64,000 nucleotides of DNA from Fontibacillus puldeungensis (lineage in GTDB: Bacteria > Bacillota > Bacilli > Paenibacillales > Paenibacillaceae). The notes under the pieces were generated by a model. The model was given only the letters and a program-made list of their open reading frames with translations, had not been told where the DNA came from and made no database searches. Both the position numbers and the translations under genes were made by a program. This document shows, in pieces, positions 25,113-32,806 of the stretch. Within the stretch, counting starts at the first letter, position 1. Every line of letters begins with the position of its first letter. The stretch lies in the NCBI RefSeq assembly GCF_042678945.1, contig NZ_JBHTLM010000001.1, forward strand, positions 372,001 to 436,000. The letters are read 5' to 3'.

Positions 25113-25457
25113 TTGAAAGAACAGCAAACCGTGTACGAGCAATATCGAAAGGAAGTTTATCGGATCGCCTGGAGGGTTCAATACAAAGCCAAAGCTGTAA
25201 GAAAGCGGGAGTGTTCATTCAATGGAGTCGAGCCAGCCGTAACCTGCTTCACCTCATCTTCTGATAACAAAATCGTTGTGAGACAGTTGATTAATGCCCT
25301 TCCCTCCTCGACGGGTAAAACGATCATTTACAAGCTATATCTGCAGGACAAAACAGAGGGGGAAGTGGCCCGTGAGCTGAATATGAGTCAGCAAGGGGTG
25401 AACAAATGGAAGCGAAAGATGATCAAAGAGTTGTCCCGGATGATGATGAGTTCCTGA
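25113..25457 (+). CDS. SigO-like sigma factor subunit (region 4, promoter -35 binding)
   Basis: 114 residues from TTG with GGGGAGG 5 nt upstream. The C-terminal half is a sigma region-4-like helix-turn-helix (KTEGEVARELNMSQQGVNKWKRKMIKEL, about 80-107) preceded by LPSSTGKTIIYKLYLQ. There is no region 2 in this protein. The next gene, overlapping by 52 bp, supplies a region-2-like polypeptide. This is the layout of the two-subunit SigO-RsoA factor of Bacillus subtilis, where SigO carries the DNA-binding region and RsoA helps contact core polymerase. A divergent yvrJ-like gene supports the assignment. It could alternatively be a phage-type RinA/ArpU-like factor, but the partner and yvrJ argue against that. 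Confidence 0.75.
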   Translation: MKEQQTVYEQYRKEVYRIAWRVQYKAKAVRKRECSFNGVEPAVTCFTSSSDNKIVVRQLINALPSSTGKTIIYKLYLQDKTEGEVARELNMSQQGVNKWKRKMIKELSRMMMSS

Positions 25458-25627
25458 ATTTGCTCCATAAGGCTAAACAAAATGACGCGGAGTCGACGTT
25501 AAGGCTGATTGAGCTGTTTAAGGGTGACATTTTGCATATAAGCAAGTATATTCATATGGCCGAAGAAGATGCTGTTTCCGATATCATTCTGGAGTTTCTG
25601 GAGATGATTAAGGAGCAGAAGGATTAG
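25406..25627 (+). CDS. RsoA-like co-sigma factor (region 2-like)
   Basis: 73 residues from an ATG inside the preceding gene, preceded by AAGGGGTG; the 52-bp overlap implies coupled translation. Sequence LLHKAKQNDAESTLRLIELFKGDIL (about 18-42) and EEDAVSDIILEFLEMIK (about 52-68) is typical of the helix-turn-helix_16/RsoA family, which corresponds to part of sigma region 2 and binds core RNA polymerase. Acting with the SigO-like subunit it would form one split sigma factor. A clear terminator follows within 6 bp. Confidence 0.72.
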   Translation: MEAKDDQRVVPDDDEFLNLLHKAKQNDAESTLRLIELFKGDILHISKYIHMAEEDAVSDIILEFLEMIKEQKD

Positions 25628-25632
25628 TAGAG

Positions 25633-25658
25633 AAGTCCCCTGGGATCAGGGGACTTTT
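25633..25658 (+). terminator. Terminator of the split sigma operon
   Basis: AAGTCCCCT / AGGGGACTT stem with a short GGGATC-containing loop, followed by TTATAT. Confidence 0.8.
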
Positions 25659-25719
25659 ATATGGGTAAAGACATCGGCGTTATTAACATACGCTTACAAA
25701 CTAAAGCGAGGTAATTATA

Positions 25720-26145
25720 ATGACAAGACGATCAAAATATATATTTGGCGGTATAGGCGTTATACTTATGCTGGCAATTATTGTTGTGCTAAAGCTGTTT
25801 ATTAATCCTATACCTCAAGAACACAGGAAACTTATCGAATCTCATGGATGGAGTATTGAAGGGATAAAAGAAAATCGAGTGAGTGTTCATCTCCCTATTC
25901 CATCAGAGGTAGAGGCTTCGTATCGAAATTTAGGCATTAATTTAGAGGTAGCGAAGAATGGAACTGAAATTTTTAGATCCAGGTATAAATTAAGAGAAGC
26001 TTGCTCCAAAGAGAAGATTGATGCGGTTGTATATTTCAATGATGTTAAAATATTGGGATCGTATTTTCTGCTGACTGAGCGTGACCCTGGTTATGCCCGA
26101 ATGGAAAATATCGATGACTTCAGAAGAAATCATGGATGCCAATGA
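25720..26145 (+). CDS. Membrane-anchored hypothetical protein (DUF4830-like)
   Basis: 141 residues with GAGGT upstream of ATG. One N-terminal membrane helix (about 8-28) is followed by an extracytoplasmic domain beginning EHRKLIESHGWSIEG, with IPSEVEASYRNLGINL and DAVVYFNDVKILGSYFL. This pattern resembles DUF4830 proteins, small anchored domains of unknown function. It follows the sigma-pair terminator, so it is probably a separate unit; a role as target or sensor of the split sigma factor is only a guess. Confidence 0.6.
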   Translation: MTRRSKYIFGGIGVILMLAIIVVLKLFINPIPQEHRKLIESHGWSIEGIKENRVSVHLPIPSEVEASYRNLGINLEVAKNGTEIFRSRYKLREACSKEKIDAVVYFNDVKILGSYFLLTERDPGYARMENIDDFRRNHGCQ

Positions 26146-26193
26146 AATTAAAGGCTAGGCAACTGCCGAGCCCTTAATTTATCGGTGCCATCG

Positions 26194-26763
26194 TTACAAA
26201 GGCTTTGCCTGATGAAACAAGCTGTCCATGGCCTTTGATACATAGGACTCATTCGCCAGCTTCGATTGAACCTCTCTTTTCCAGACCGTTTGGTTATCGT
26301 CTAAGGTCTCCCATGCTGCGCCGTACCATTTCTCCACATCAGAGCGCTTCACTTTATAGGTCACATCCTCGAAGTAATAAATAACGGCTTCTAGGTTGTC
26401 GATATACCGGAAGGCAGCGGTAGCGCTGTAAATTAGACTTGTCTCCTCCTGCTGCTGTTTTTTTGTACTATAGGAGCCTTCCATATTTAACTGCACGGTT
26501 AGCGCATCCGAATCAAGCTTATACGTCTTTATAGGGCCTAACGGGAGCGAAGAAAAAACACCGGCGACTTTGGGGAAGCTGCCCATATACTTGGTTTTGG
26601 ACTTTTCGGTCCGTTTGATGTCATGCGTCAGGGGACTTAACTGTTCATGGTTATACTGATCTTCTTGTGCTTTCATATGAGGAATGGCGGCCCCCTCTAC
26701 CCAGCCAAATAAAAGCAGTCCGAATATCAACAGACCGATAATCCAAATATTTCGCATTTTCAT
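26194..26763 (-). CDS. Membrane-anchored DUF4825-type protein
   Basis: 189 residues. An N-terminal membrane helix (about 5-24) precedes an extracytoplasmic region with KTKYMGSFPKVAGVFSSLPLGPIKTYKLDSDALTVQLNMEG (about 57-97), which has the look of DUF4825. It starts 4 bp inside the upstream permease-prefix gene, so both are coupled in the PadR-led cassette. Function unknown. Confidence 0.7.
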   Translation of the reverse strand: MKMRNIWIIGLLIFGLLLFGWVEGAAIPHMKAQEDQYNHEQLSPLTHDIKRTEKSKTKYMGSFPKVAGVFSSLPLGPIKTYKLDSDALTVQLNMEGSYSTKKQQQEETSLIYSATAAFRYIDNLEAVIYYFEDVTYKVKRSDVEKWYGAAWETLDDNQTVWKREVQSKLANESYVSKAMDSLFHQAKPL

Positions 26764-27446
26764 TGCCCGAATTCCTCCGTTACAGCCTCGTGCTTCTGCA
26801 TCAGTCGAACCGAGGCTTGAAGCATAAGCGGGATGAAGATGGTCAGAAAGGGCTTGGCAAACTTAATGCCTATTTGGGCGAATTGATAGGGGCCGTCTAT
26901 TTTGATCTGACGGTTAAACCAAATGTTGCTTCCAAAATCAAGTGCCGCAAGCGCAAGTAAGAAGATAAGGATAAAAAGTCCCCAAACGAGCCAGCCCCAT
27001 CGGGAAATCTGCTTGGCGTTCTTCAGATTGCGCTGCTTAGTATAATTCCAGGCTTCTTTTTTCCAAATACTCTTCAGGACCAGATAAATAATAGCGATGA
27101 CCAGAACAACTGCCAGCAGCTGGTAGCTAAGCAGCGATTGATCAATGAGCCTCGTCGGAATCGTAAAAATCCAAAGTATGAGCGAATATAGTAACGCGGT
27201 TTGTACGAGCTCCAGACGATAGCGGCTTATGTAGATGTTCCGGTGATCGTCGATCAATCCATCCACACTGGTAAGGCTGGCTGTTGCCTGCCGGACTGCC
27301 TCATCATATTTCATACCGCTCGTCGTAAGATCCGCGACCTTGGCTTCAAGATTACCGAGGATTTCATCTTTCATCTCGCGAATTTGCGGGGTTAGCGTAT
27401 ATTTTGCGAACAAGCGATCCACATGCTTTTGCAATGGATTCATCAT
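26760..27446 (-). CDS. Permease-prefix domain membrane protein
   Basis: 228 residues. The N-terminus (LQKHVDRLFAKY..MKDEILGNLEAKVADL..GMKYDEAVRQATASL, about 4-55) is a permease prefix domain 1. Four hydrophobic segments follow (about 80-98, 108-128, 148-170, 195-215). The start overlaps the PadR stop by 1 bp (TAATG), with GGAGGG just upstream. PadR plus prefix-domain proteins commonly form stress-responsive membrane cassettes in Bacillota; the substrate or partner is unknown. Confidence 0.75.
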   Translation of the reverse strand: MMNPLQKHVDRLFAKYTLTPQIREMKDEILGNLEAKVADLTTSGMKYDEAVRQATASLTSVDGLIDDHRNIYISRYRLELVQTALLYSLILWIFTIPTRLIDQSLLSYQLLAVVLVIAIIYLVLKSIWKKEAWNYTKQRNLKNAKQISRWGWLVWGLFILIFLLALAALDFGSNIWFNRQIKIDGPYQFAQIGIKFAKPFLTIFIPLMLQASVRLMQKHEAVTEEFGQ

Positions 27447-27793
27447 TATCCCTCCTGTTTCTCGATTAAGAGATCTATCAGCACACGCGCTGTCTTCCAG
27501 GCTGACAAACTGGTGCGGTAAGTGTCGGTCCCCGCAGGTGTAATCCGGTAATATTTGCGCCGCCCTCCCTGGCTTTCCTCACCCCAGTAGGACTCTATTA
27601 GGCGCTGCGACTCCAGCCGCTTGAGGCTGGTATATAGTGAAGGCTCCTTCAGCTCATACTGACCTTGACTAATACTGGAAATGGCCTTCATGATCTCGTA
27701 TCCGTAATTATCCCCCTCCAGCAACACGCGAAGAATAATCGTATCGATATGGCCGCGAATCAAGTCACGGCTGATACTGCTGCTTTCATTCAA
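27446..27793 (-). CDS. PadR-family transcriptional regulator
   Basis: 115 residues from a TTG (27791-27793) preceded by GAGGTG at 8 nt. This start gives the usual PadR beginning NESSSISRDLIRGHIDTIILRVLLEGDNYGYEIMKAI; in-frame ATGs at 27820 and 27844 lack ribosome sites. Winged-helix features include LKEPSLYTSLKRLESQRLIESYW and GGRRKYYRITPAG. PadR proteins usually repress their own operon. The promoter just upstream is flanked by inverted ATTACA/TGTAAT, a candidate operator. Confidence 0.85.
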   Translation of the reverse strand: MNESSSISRDLIRGHIDTIILRVLLEGDNYGYEIMKAISSISQGQYELKEPSLYTSLKRLESQRLIESYWGEESQGGRRKYYRITPAGTDTYRTSLSAWKTARVLIDLLIEKQEG

Positions 27794-27832
27794 AGAATTC
27801 ACCTCGTTATGTTCATGCATAAAGACAATTAC

Positions 27833-27861
27833 AATGTACGCCATATTACTATGTGTGTCAA
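27833..27861 (-). promoter_or_regulatory. Sigma-A promoter of the PadR cassette
   Basis: On the minus strand TTGACA (27856-27861) and TACATT (27833-27838) are separated by exactly 17 bp. ATTACA (27829-27834) and TGTAAT (27863-27868) form an inverted repeat around it, consistent with PadR autorepression. Confidence 0.75.
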
Positions 27862-27985
27862 TGTAATCTTGTTTTTACTATGTAACGGTAGTTCAGTACA
27901 AGCTTTCCCCAGGGGCTATAATAGAATAAGATAAACATTGCATATCTTTATAGTTATGAACGAGAATAGGACGGGTGGAGAAGAA

Positions 27986-28402
27986 ATGTCAAAATTCATG
28001 GATGCACTTTCCGCCATTGGATATAAAAATATATTAGTCGCTATATTGATCGCTGTGGTGGGCGCAGCTACGGCTATTTATATGTTTCGCGAGGTGCTAC
28101 GCGCTCTTCATCCGGCTCAGAACGCCCGTCCAAACGGTAAACAGGGCAGCGCCATGGGGCAAACTTCCAATGGTTGCCGCCCGGATGCGGTGATTTTAAC
28201 CTCTAAGCTAAGTGACCTAAGCAACGCCGAATTCGACCGTTTGCTTGAGCTCTATTTTAGGGACCAGGCTCAAGCTGCAGATGGTGGCAGTACTGATGGA
28301 GTCGATATGGTGATCATAGACCGTTACTGGCACAAGGAAGCGATTGAACAGAAGCTGTTGGCATGGGGGAAATGGAAACCTGCCCCTGAAAGGAAAAAGT
28401 GA
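27986..28402 (+). CDS. Hypothetical membrane-anchored protein with Mrr-like remnant
   Basis: 138 residues from ATG 27986, the only in-frame start with a ribosome site (GGTGGAG). One membrane helix (ILVAILIAVVGAATAIYMF, about 15-33) precedes a soluble domain. LSDLSNAEFDRLLELYFRDQ then GVDMVIIDRYWHKEAIEQKL resembles, loosely, Mrr-type restriction-nuclease folds (acidic residue, then E-x-K), but it is short and unproven. It is monocistronic between the PadR cassette and the ArsR-type gene. Confidence 0.55.
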   Translation: MSKFMDALSAIGYKNILVAILIAVVGAATAIYMFREVLRALHPAQNARPNGKQGSAMGQTSNGCRPDAVILTSKLSDLSNAEFDRLLELYFRDQAQAADGGSTDGVDMVIIDRYWHKEAIEQKLLAWGKWKPAPERKK

Positions 28403-28509
28403 AGATTCGGCGAAAGAAAATGGCCTATAACATGATCGGTACAGCTTAGCCAGTTTTAAAAGGGGCATTTTTCTGTTATTATTATATATAAAGTTGTAAT
28501 AAAACGGAG

Positions 28510-29427
28510 GTGTTTGTCATAAAAGTTCTGCAACTATCTATGGATGAAGCGGTTGAAATTAGCAAAGTGATTGCTAACGAACACCGTATGAACATCTTGA
28601 AAATATTAAGCACGGGTCCACATAACGTAAATGAACTTTCGGAAAAGCTGGGCCTACCATTCTCCACGACGGCCGTTAATGTCAAGAAGCTGGAGGATGT
28701 AAATCTTATTGTTACTGAACTGGTGCCTGGGCGGGGAACACAGAAGGTGAACTCCAAAAATTACGACCGGATTATTATAGATTTGTTCTCAAGTGATACG
28801 GCACAGGATAAAAACGTCATTACGATCGACATGCCAATCGGAGAATACGTGGACTGTCAAGCAGAACCAAGCTGCGGACTGGTTAGTGAAACCGACTATA
28901 TCGGCATTCAAGACGATCCGCGGTCCTTCTATGAGCCAAGAAGAAGGGAAGCACAGCTGCTATACTTCCGGGTTGGCTACGTGGAGTATCGCTATCCCAA
29001 CCGGATTCCATACGGGAACACTGCCACGGAAATTCAGTTCAGCGCGGAGCTTTGCTCGGAAGCGCCCTATCACAAGCTGGATTGGCCATCGGACATTACG
29101 GTCTATGTGAATGACAAGGAAATAGGCACATGGACATCACCGGGCGATTTTGGGGGGGAACGGGGGTTCAATACTCCGGAGTGGTGGCAAATCTATTTCA
29201 CGCAGTATGGACTGCTGAAGCATTGGAAAATTAACGCCGAGGGCTGCTTTATTGATGGGGTCAAGTTTTCCGATGTGACCATAGGTGACCTAAATCTGAA
29301 CGAACGGCCGTTCATTTCCTTGCGGTTTGAGGTCAAAAAGGATGCGGTTAATGCCGGGGGGCTCAACTTATTCGGCACGAACTTCGGAAATTATCGGCAG
29401 GGTATCATCATGAATGTGTACTATTGA
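28510..29427 (+). CDS. ArsR-type winged-helix regulator with large C-terminal beta-rich sensor domain
   Basis: 305 residues if read from GTG 28510. The start is uncertain: GGAGG at 28506-28510 overlaps this GTG and is ideally spaced only for an ATA codon at 28519; the first ATG is 28540. Residues about 14-95 form an ArsR/GntR-like winged helix (ISKVIANEHRMNILKILS, NVNELSEKLGLPFSTTAVNVKKLE). The remaining 200 residues are Trp/Tyr-rich and beta-like (YFRVGYVEYRYPNRIPYG, DWPSDITVYVNDKEIGTW, NLFGTNFGNYRQGI), suggesting a jelly-roll ligand domain. Such proteins head sugar operons in Paenibacillus. It directly precedes the SBP-MalF-MalG-GH2 cluster and probably senses its sugar. Confidence 0.8.
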   Translation: MFVIKVLQLSMDEAVEISKVIANEHRMNILKILSTGPHNVNELSEKLGLPFSTTAVNVKKLEDVNLIVTELVPGRGTQKVNSKNYDRIIIDLFSSDTAQDKNVITIDMPIGEYVDCQAEPSCGLVSETDYIGIQDDPRSFYEPRRREAQLLYFRVGYVEYRYPNRIPYGNTATEIQFSAELCSEAPYHKLDWPSDITVYVNDKEIGTWTSPGDFGGERGFNTPEWWQIYFTQYGLLKHWKINAEGCFIDGVKFSDVTIGDLNLNERPFISLRFEVKKDAVNAGGLNLFGTNFGNYRQGIIMNVYY

Positions 29428-29451
29428 TGTTTTTGTTACAATAAAACATAT

Positions 29452-29500
29452 GACAAAACACAGGAGAGTCTCCTTTTCTCGCTGGTTTTGTCTTTTTTTT
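29452..29500 (+). terminator. Terminator after the ArsR-type gene
   Basis: GACAAAAC (29452-29459) pairs with GTTTTGTC (29485-29492) around an inner AGGAGAGTCTCCTT hairpin and is followed by eight T. Confidence 0.8.
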
Positions 29501-29572
29501 GCTGTAAATTCACCGAAAAATGGCTAGTCTTACGTTTAAAAAACATTTTTTTATTTTTTATTACGAATTATA

Positions 29573-29602
29573 TTGATATATAACAAATAAAGGAGTTATA
29601 AT
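29573..29602 (+). promoter_or_regulatory. Sigma-A promoter of the SBP-MalF-MalG-GH2 operon
   Basis: TTGATA (29573-29578), an 18-bp spacer and TATAAT (29597-29602), 42 bp before the binding-protein start. Confidence 0.7.
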
Positions 29603-29644
29603 AAACCTGTCAATAAAATCTTTTGTATAAGGAGGATAAGCTAG

Positions 29645-30976
29645 ATGAAGAAAGCTATGTCGCTTGTGGTTCTTGTACTCATGGTTTTTGCTTTAGCAAT
29701 GAGCGGATGTTCAGGGGGGAACAATTCGGCACAGAAAAATGAAGGCGCTTCCAAAGATGGTGGTGGAACGACCAGCAGCACTGCCGGAAGCAACACAGGC
29801 AGCAAAGATGTGATCAAACTGAATTACTGGGTGCCTTTTAGCGGTTCAGATGGGGAATACATGGAGAGCATGGTGAAGAAATTCAATGAATCGCAAAAAG
29901 AAATCCAAGTCGAGTTCATGAACAACAACTGGGAAAATTACTATCCGAAGCTCCTGTCCTCGCTTGCATCAAACTCCGCACCGGATGTCGCGGTATCTCA
30001 CGTCTCTCACCTGGCTGAACTAATTCCTACCGGCATGCTTGAGCCGCTTGACGATTTGGCCAAACAAGCCGGTCTCGATTGGTCTACCTATGGGAAAAAT
30101 CAAGAAACTTCCGTCATCCGAGATGGCCAGCATATTGCCGTTCCGCTGGATACTCACGCACTAATTATGTTCTATAACAAAAAATATCTCGGAGATGCAG
30201 GTCTGCTGAATGCAGATGGAACCATCAAGATGGAACCCGGGGCAGAAGGCTTCACGAAAATGCTGGAAACGTTGAAGCAAAAACTTCCGTCCGATGTCTC
30301 GCCAATGGTTATTGGGACGAACAACGTCTTTACGTATTGGACTTGGTACGCCCTTGTACAGCAGCAAGGCGGAACTTATATGAAGGATGGTAAACCGACC
30401 ATCGATACGCCTGAAGGCAAAACGGCGATGAATTTGCTGAAGAGCTGGATCGATAAAGGGCTGATGCTGCCTGATATCGGAGACAACAGCTATGATATGT
30501 TTAAAACTTCGAAAGCCGCCGTCACTTTTACGGGCGTTTGGGCAACCGGCAACTTTGAAAGTGAAAAATCGTTGGACGCGGTAGCAGCTCCGTTCCCGCA
30601 GATCTATTCTCAGCCTGCCACTTGGGGTGATTCGCATACGATCATCGTTCCGAAGCAGGACAATAAGGATAAGGAACTAGCGGCTGTTAAATTTGCCAAC
30701 TGGTTGGCAGACAACGGCGTGATGTGGGCAAAAGCGGGCCACGTTCCATCGAAGCCGGCCGTACTGGAGTCGGCAGAGTTTAAGGCGATGCCTTATCGCT
30801 CAGGTTATGCCACCAAGGTTATGGCCGACGTGAAATACATGCCTGATACGCCAAAGCTTAGCGCTGTCAATGATACGGTTCTTGAGTCACTAGTGGAAAT
30901 CAACTACGGTCACAAATCTGTAGATGAAGGATTGGCTGATGCACAGAAAAATGCTGAAAAAGTGATGAGCCGATAA
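29645..30976 (+). CDS. Sugar ABC transporter substrate-binding lipoprotein
   Basis: 443 residues, AAGGAGG upstream. The signal peptide ends in lipobox MSGC (Cys22), then a Gly/Ser/Asn linker. The mature part (IKLNYWVPFSGSDGEYMESMVKKFNES, LASNSAPDVAVSHVSHLAELI, VTFTGVWATGNFES) is of the CUT1 family (MalE/UgpB-like). It binds an oligosaccharide for the MalF/MalG-type permeases encoded next. The GH2 enzyme at the end of the operon suggests a beta-linked sugar. Confidence 0.92.
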   Translation: MKKAMSLVVLVLMVFALAMSGCSGGNNSAQKNEGASKDGGGTTSSTAGSNTGSKDVIKLNYWVPFSGSDGEYMESMVKKFNESQKEIQVEFMNNNWENYYPKLLSSLASNSAPDVAVSHVSHLAELIPTGMLEPLDDLAKQAGLDWSTYGKNQETSVIRDGQHIAVPLDTHALIMFYNKKYLGDAGLLNADGTIKMEPGAEGFTKMLETLKQKLPSDVSPMVIGTNNVFTYWTWYALVQQQGGTYMKDGKPTIDTPEGKTAMNLLKSWIDKGLMLPDIGDNSYDMFKTSKAAVTFTGVWATGNFESEKSLDAVAAPFPQIYSQPATWGDSHTIIVPKQDNKDKELAAVKFANWLADNGVMWAKAGHVPSKPAVLESAEFKAMPYRSGYATKVMADVKYMPDTPKLSAVNDTVLESLVEINYGHKSVDEGLADAQKNAEKVMSR

Positions 30977-31006
30977 TCTAGCAAGTGGGGAGGATACTGG
31001 GTATTC

Positions 31007-31936
31007 ATGCGGATATCCAGTATCTTCGCTCCATTTGAAGGAGTGAGATCAATTTTGAGATCCGGAAGCCATAGCTTTAAAAAATACTTGACTGCGCTGG
31101 CCTTTTTAGCCCCTTTTCTGCTGCTCTATCTATCGTTTTGGATATACCCGATCATTAAGGGATTTCTGACGAGCCTGACCTCCGGCAGCTTGGGAGCCAA
31201 GAAAACCTTCATAGGGCTGGATAATTACCGGTACATGCTGAGTGATGACAAGTTCTGGAGCGCATTTTGGAACACGCTTTATTTTATCTTGATTTCGACT
31301 CCATCCATCGTCATCCTGGGTCTTGCCATGGCGATATTGATCAATATGAAGTTGAGGGGCAGAACCCTTCTTAGAACCATCTATTTCATGCCTTACATGC
31401 TCTCCGTATCTGTTGTAGGGAGTATATGGGTGTTTATTTTGCAGTCCAGAACCGGACTGATTGCGGAAACGTTAAATTCATTAGGAACGACGATGAAAAT
31501 TTCCTGGTTCGGCAGCTGGGGGATGGGGTGGTTATCCATCCTGATCGCTACGCTGTGGTGGACGGTCGGATTCAACATGATCCTTTTTCTGGCCGGACTG
31601 CAGGAAATTCCGGAAGATTTATATGAAGCAGCATCTATTGATGGTGCGGGCCGCTGGGCACAATTTCGTTTTATTACCATGCCTTCGCTGAGGGGAGTAA
31701 CGGCACTGGTTATTCTTCTGCAGACGATTGCCTCCTTTAAACTATTTGGTCAAACCTGGCTCATTACCAAGGGCGGCCCGGGTACGTCTACGACACCTCT
31801 AGTCCACTACATTTACCAAATTGCCTTTCGCCAGTGGGATACGGGCTACGCCGCAGCGGTATCTTTCATCCTGTTTTTCCTGATTGCGATCGTTTCCTTG
31901 ATTCAATACAAACTGATGATGAGTAGAAACCATTAA
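31007..31936 (+). CDS. Sugar ABC transporter permease, MalF type
   Basis: 309 residues from ATG 31007 (GGGGAGG 13 nt upstream). TTG 31055 with GGAG 11 nt upstream is a real alternative and would start closer to the first helix. Six membrane helices are expected, the first being YLTALAFLAPFLLLYLSFWIYPIIK. The EAA loop EDLYEAASIDGAGRWAQFRFITMPSL is at about 204-229. It pairs with the MalG-type protein encoded next. Confidence 0.9.
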   Translation: MRISSIFAPFEGVRSILRSGSHSFKKYLTALAFLAPFLLLYLSFWIYPIIKGFLTSLTSGSLGAKKTFIGLDNYRYMLSDDKFWSAFWNTLYFILISTPSIVILGLAMAILINMKLRGRTLLRTIYFMPYMLSVSVVGSIWVFILQSRTGLIAETLNSLGTTMKISWFGSWGMGWLSILIATLWWTVGFNMILFLAGLQEIPEDLYEAASIDGAGRWAQFRFITMPSLRGVTALVILLQTIASFKLFGQTWLITKGGPGTSTTPLVHYIYQIAFRQWDTGYAAAVSFILFFLIAIVSLIQYKLMMSRNH

Positions 31937-31952
31937 AGAGGTGATAAAAAGC

Positions 31953-32792
31953 ATGGGTCACGTAAAACGAATCATTGACGCTAATTTTTGGGCTTATCTG
32001 ATCGGGTATGCTTTAGCCCTCATTATGGTCGCTCCATTGCTTTGGATGATCATTGCTGCATTTAAGCAGCCTGGGTCAACGGTCACTGTGCTGGGGGAAC
32101 TGTTTACGACGAAATTTTCGCTCGATAGCTTTATTCAAGTGTTAAAACCGGACGGAACCGCAATGATGTGGAGATGGACCTTAAACAGTGTCATTGTAGG
32201 GATTGTACAGACAGGCGTTACAGTATTATTCAGCTCGTGGGCCGCTTTTGCCGTGTCCAGAATCGATTTTAAGGGAAAGACGTTTGTATTTGCTCTCATC
32301 TTGGCGGGGATGATGGTCCCCGTTGAATCGATTGTTGTTCCTTTGTTTGATATGATCAAGGGCTTGGGCTGGACGAACAGCTACAATGCTTTGATTTGGC
32401 CTGGCATGATGCTGCCGCTCGCCTTCCTTATTCTGAAGCAATTTATCGACCAACTTCCGAACGAACTGCTTGAGGCGGCAAAAATAGACGGTGCGAATAT
32501 GTTCACAATCTGGTGGAGAATGATTTGGCCGTTATCTACTAGTTCGATGGCAGCGGTGAGTATATTCATTTTTATCCAGTCGTGGAACAACCTGCTCTGG
32601 CCATTGCTCGTCGCTCAGAAAACGTCTATGATGACGCTTCCTGTAGGGATTCCTACATTCCAAAGTATTTTTGCCACAGATCTGGCCGTGCCAATGGCCT
32701 CAAATGTTCTTGCGAGCATTCCTGCGATTCTCGTCTTCCTGTTGTTCCAGCGGCACATTATTAAAGGGATTTCAATGACAGGGATCAAGTAA
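31953..32792 (+). CDS. Sugar ABC transporter permease, MalG type
   Basis: 279 residues from ATG 31953, preceded by GAGGTG; a GTG at 31941 lies inside the ribosome site. The first helix (YLIGYALALIMVAPLLWMIIAAF) and the EAA loop (NELLEAAKIDGANMFTIWWRMIWPLS, about 172-197) are standard for CUT1 MalG proteins, as is the ending QRHIIKGISMTGIK. Its stop overlaps the next reading frame by 1 bp. Confidence 0.92.
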   Translation: MGHVKRIIDANFWAYLIGYALALIMVAPLLWMIIAAFKQPGSTVTVLGELFTTKFSLDSFIQVLKPDGTAMMWRWTLNSVIVGIVQTGVTVLFSSWAAFAVSRIDFKGKTFVFALILAGMMVPVESIVVPLFDMIKGLGWTNSYNALIWPGMMLPLAFLILKQFIDQLPNELLEAAKIDGANMFTIWWRMIWPLSTSSMAAVSIFIFIQSWNNLLWPLLVAQKTSMMTLPVGIPTFQSIFATDLAVPMASNVLASIPAILVFLLFQRHIIKGISMTGIK

Positions 32793-32806
32793 TGGAGGAG
32801 AAGGAT

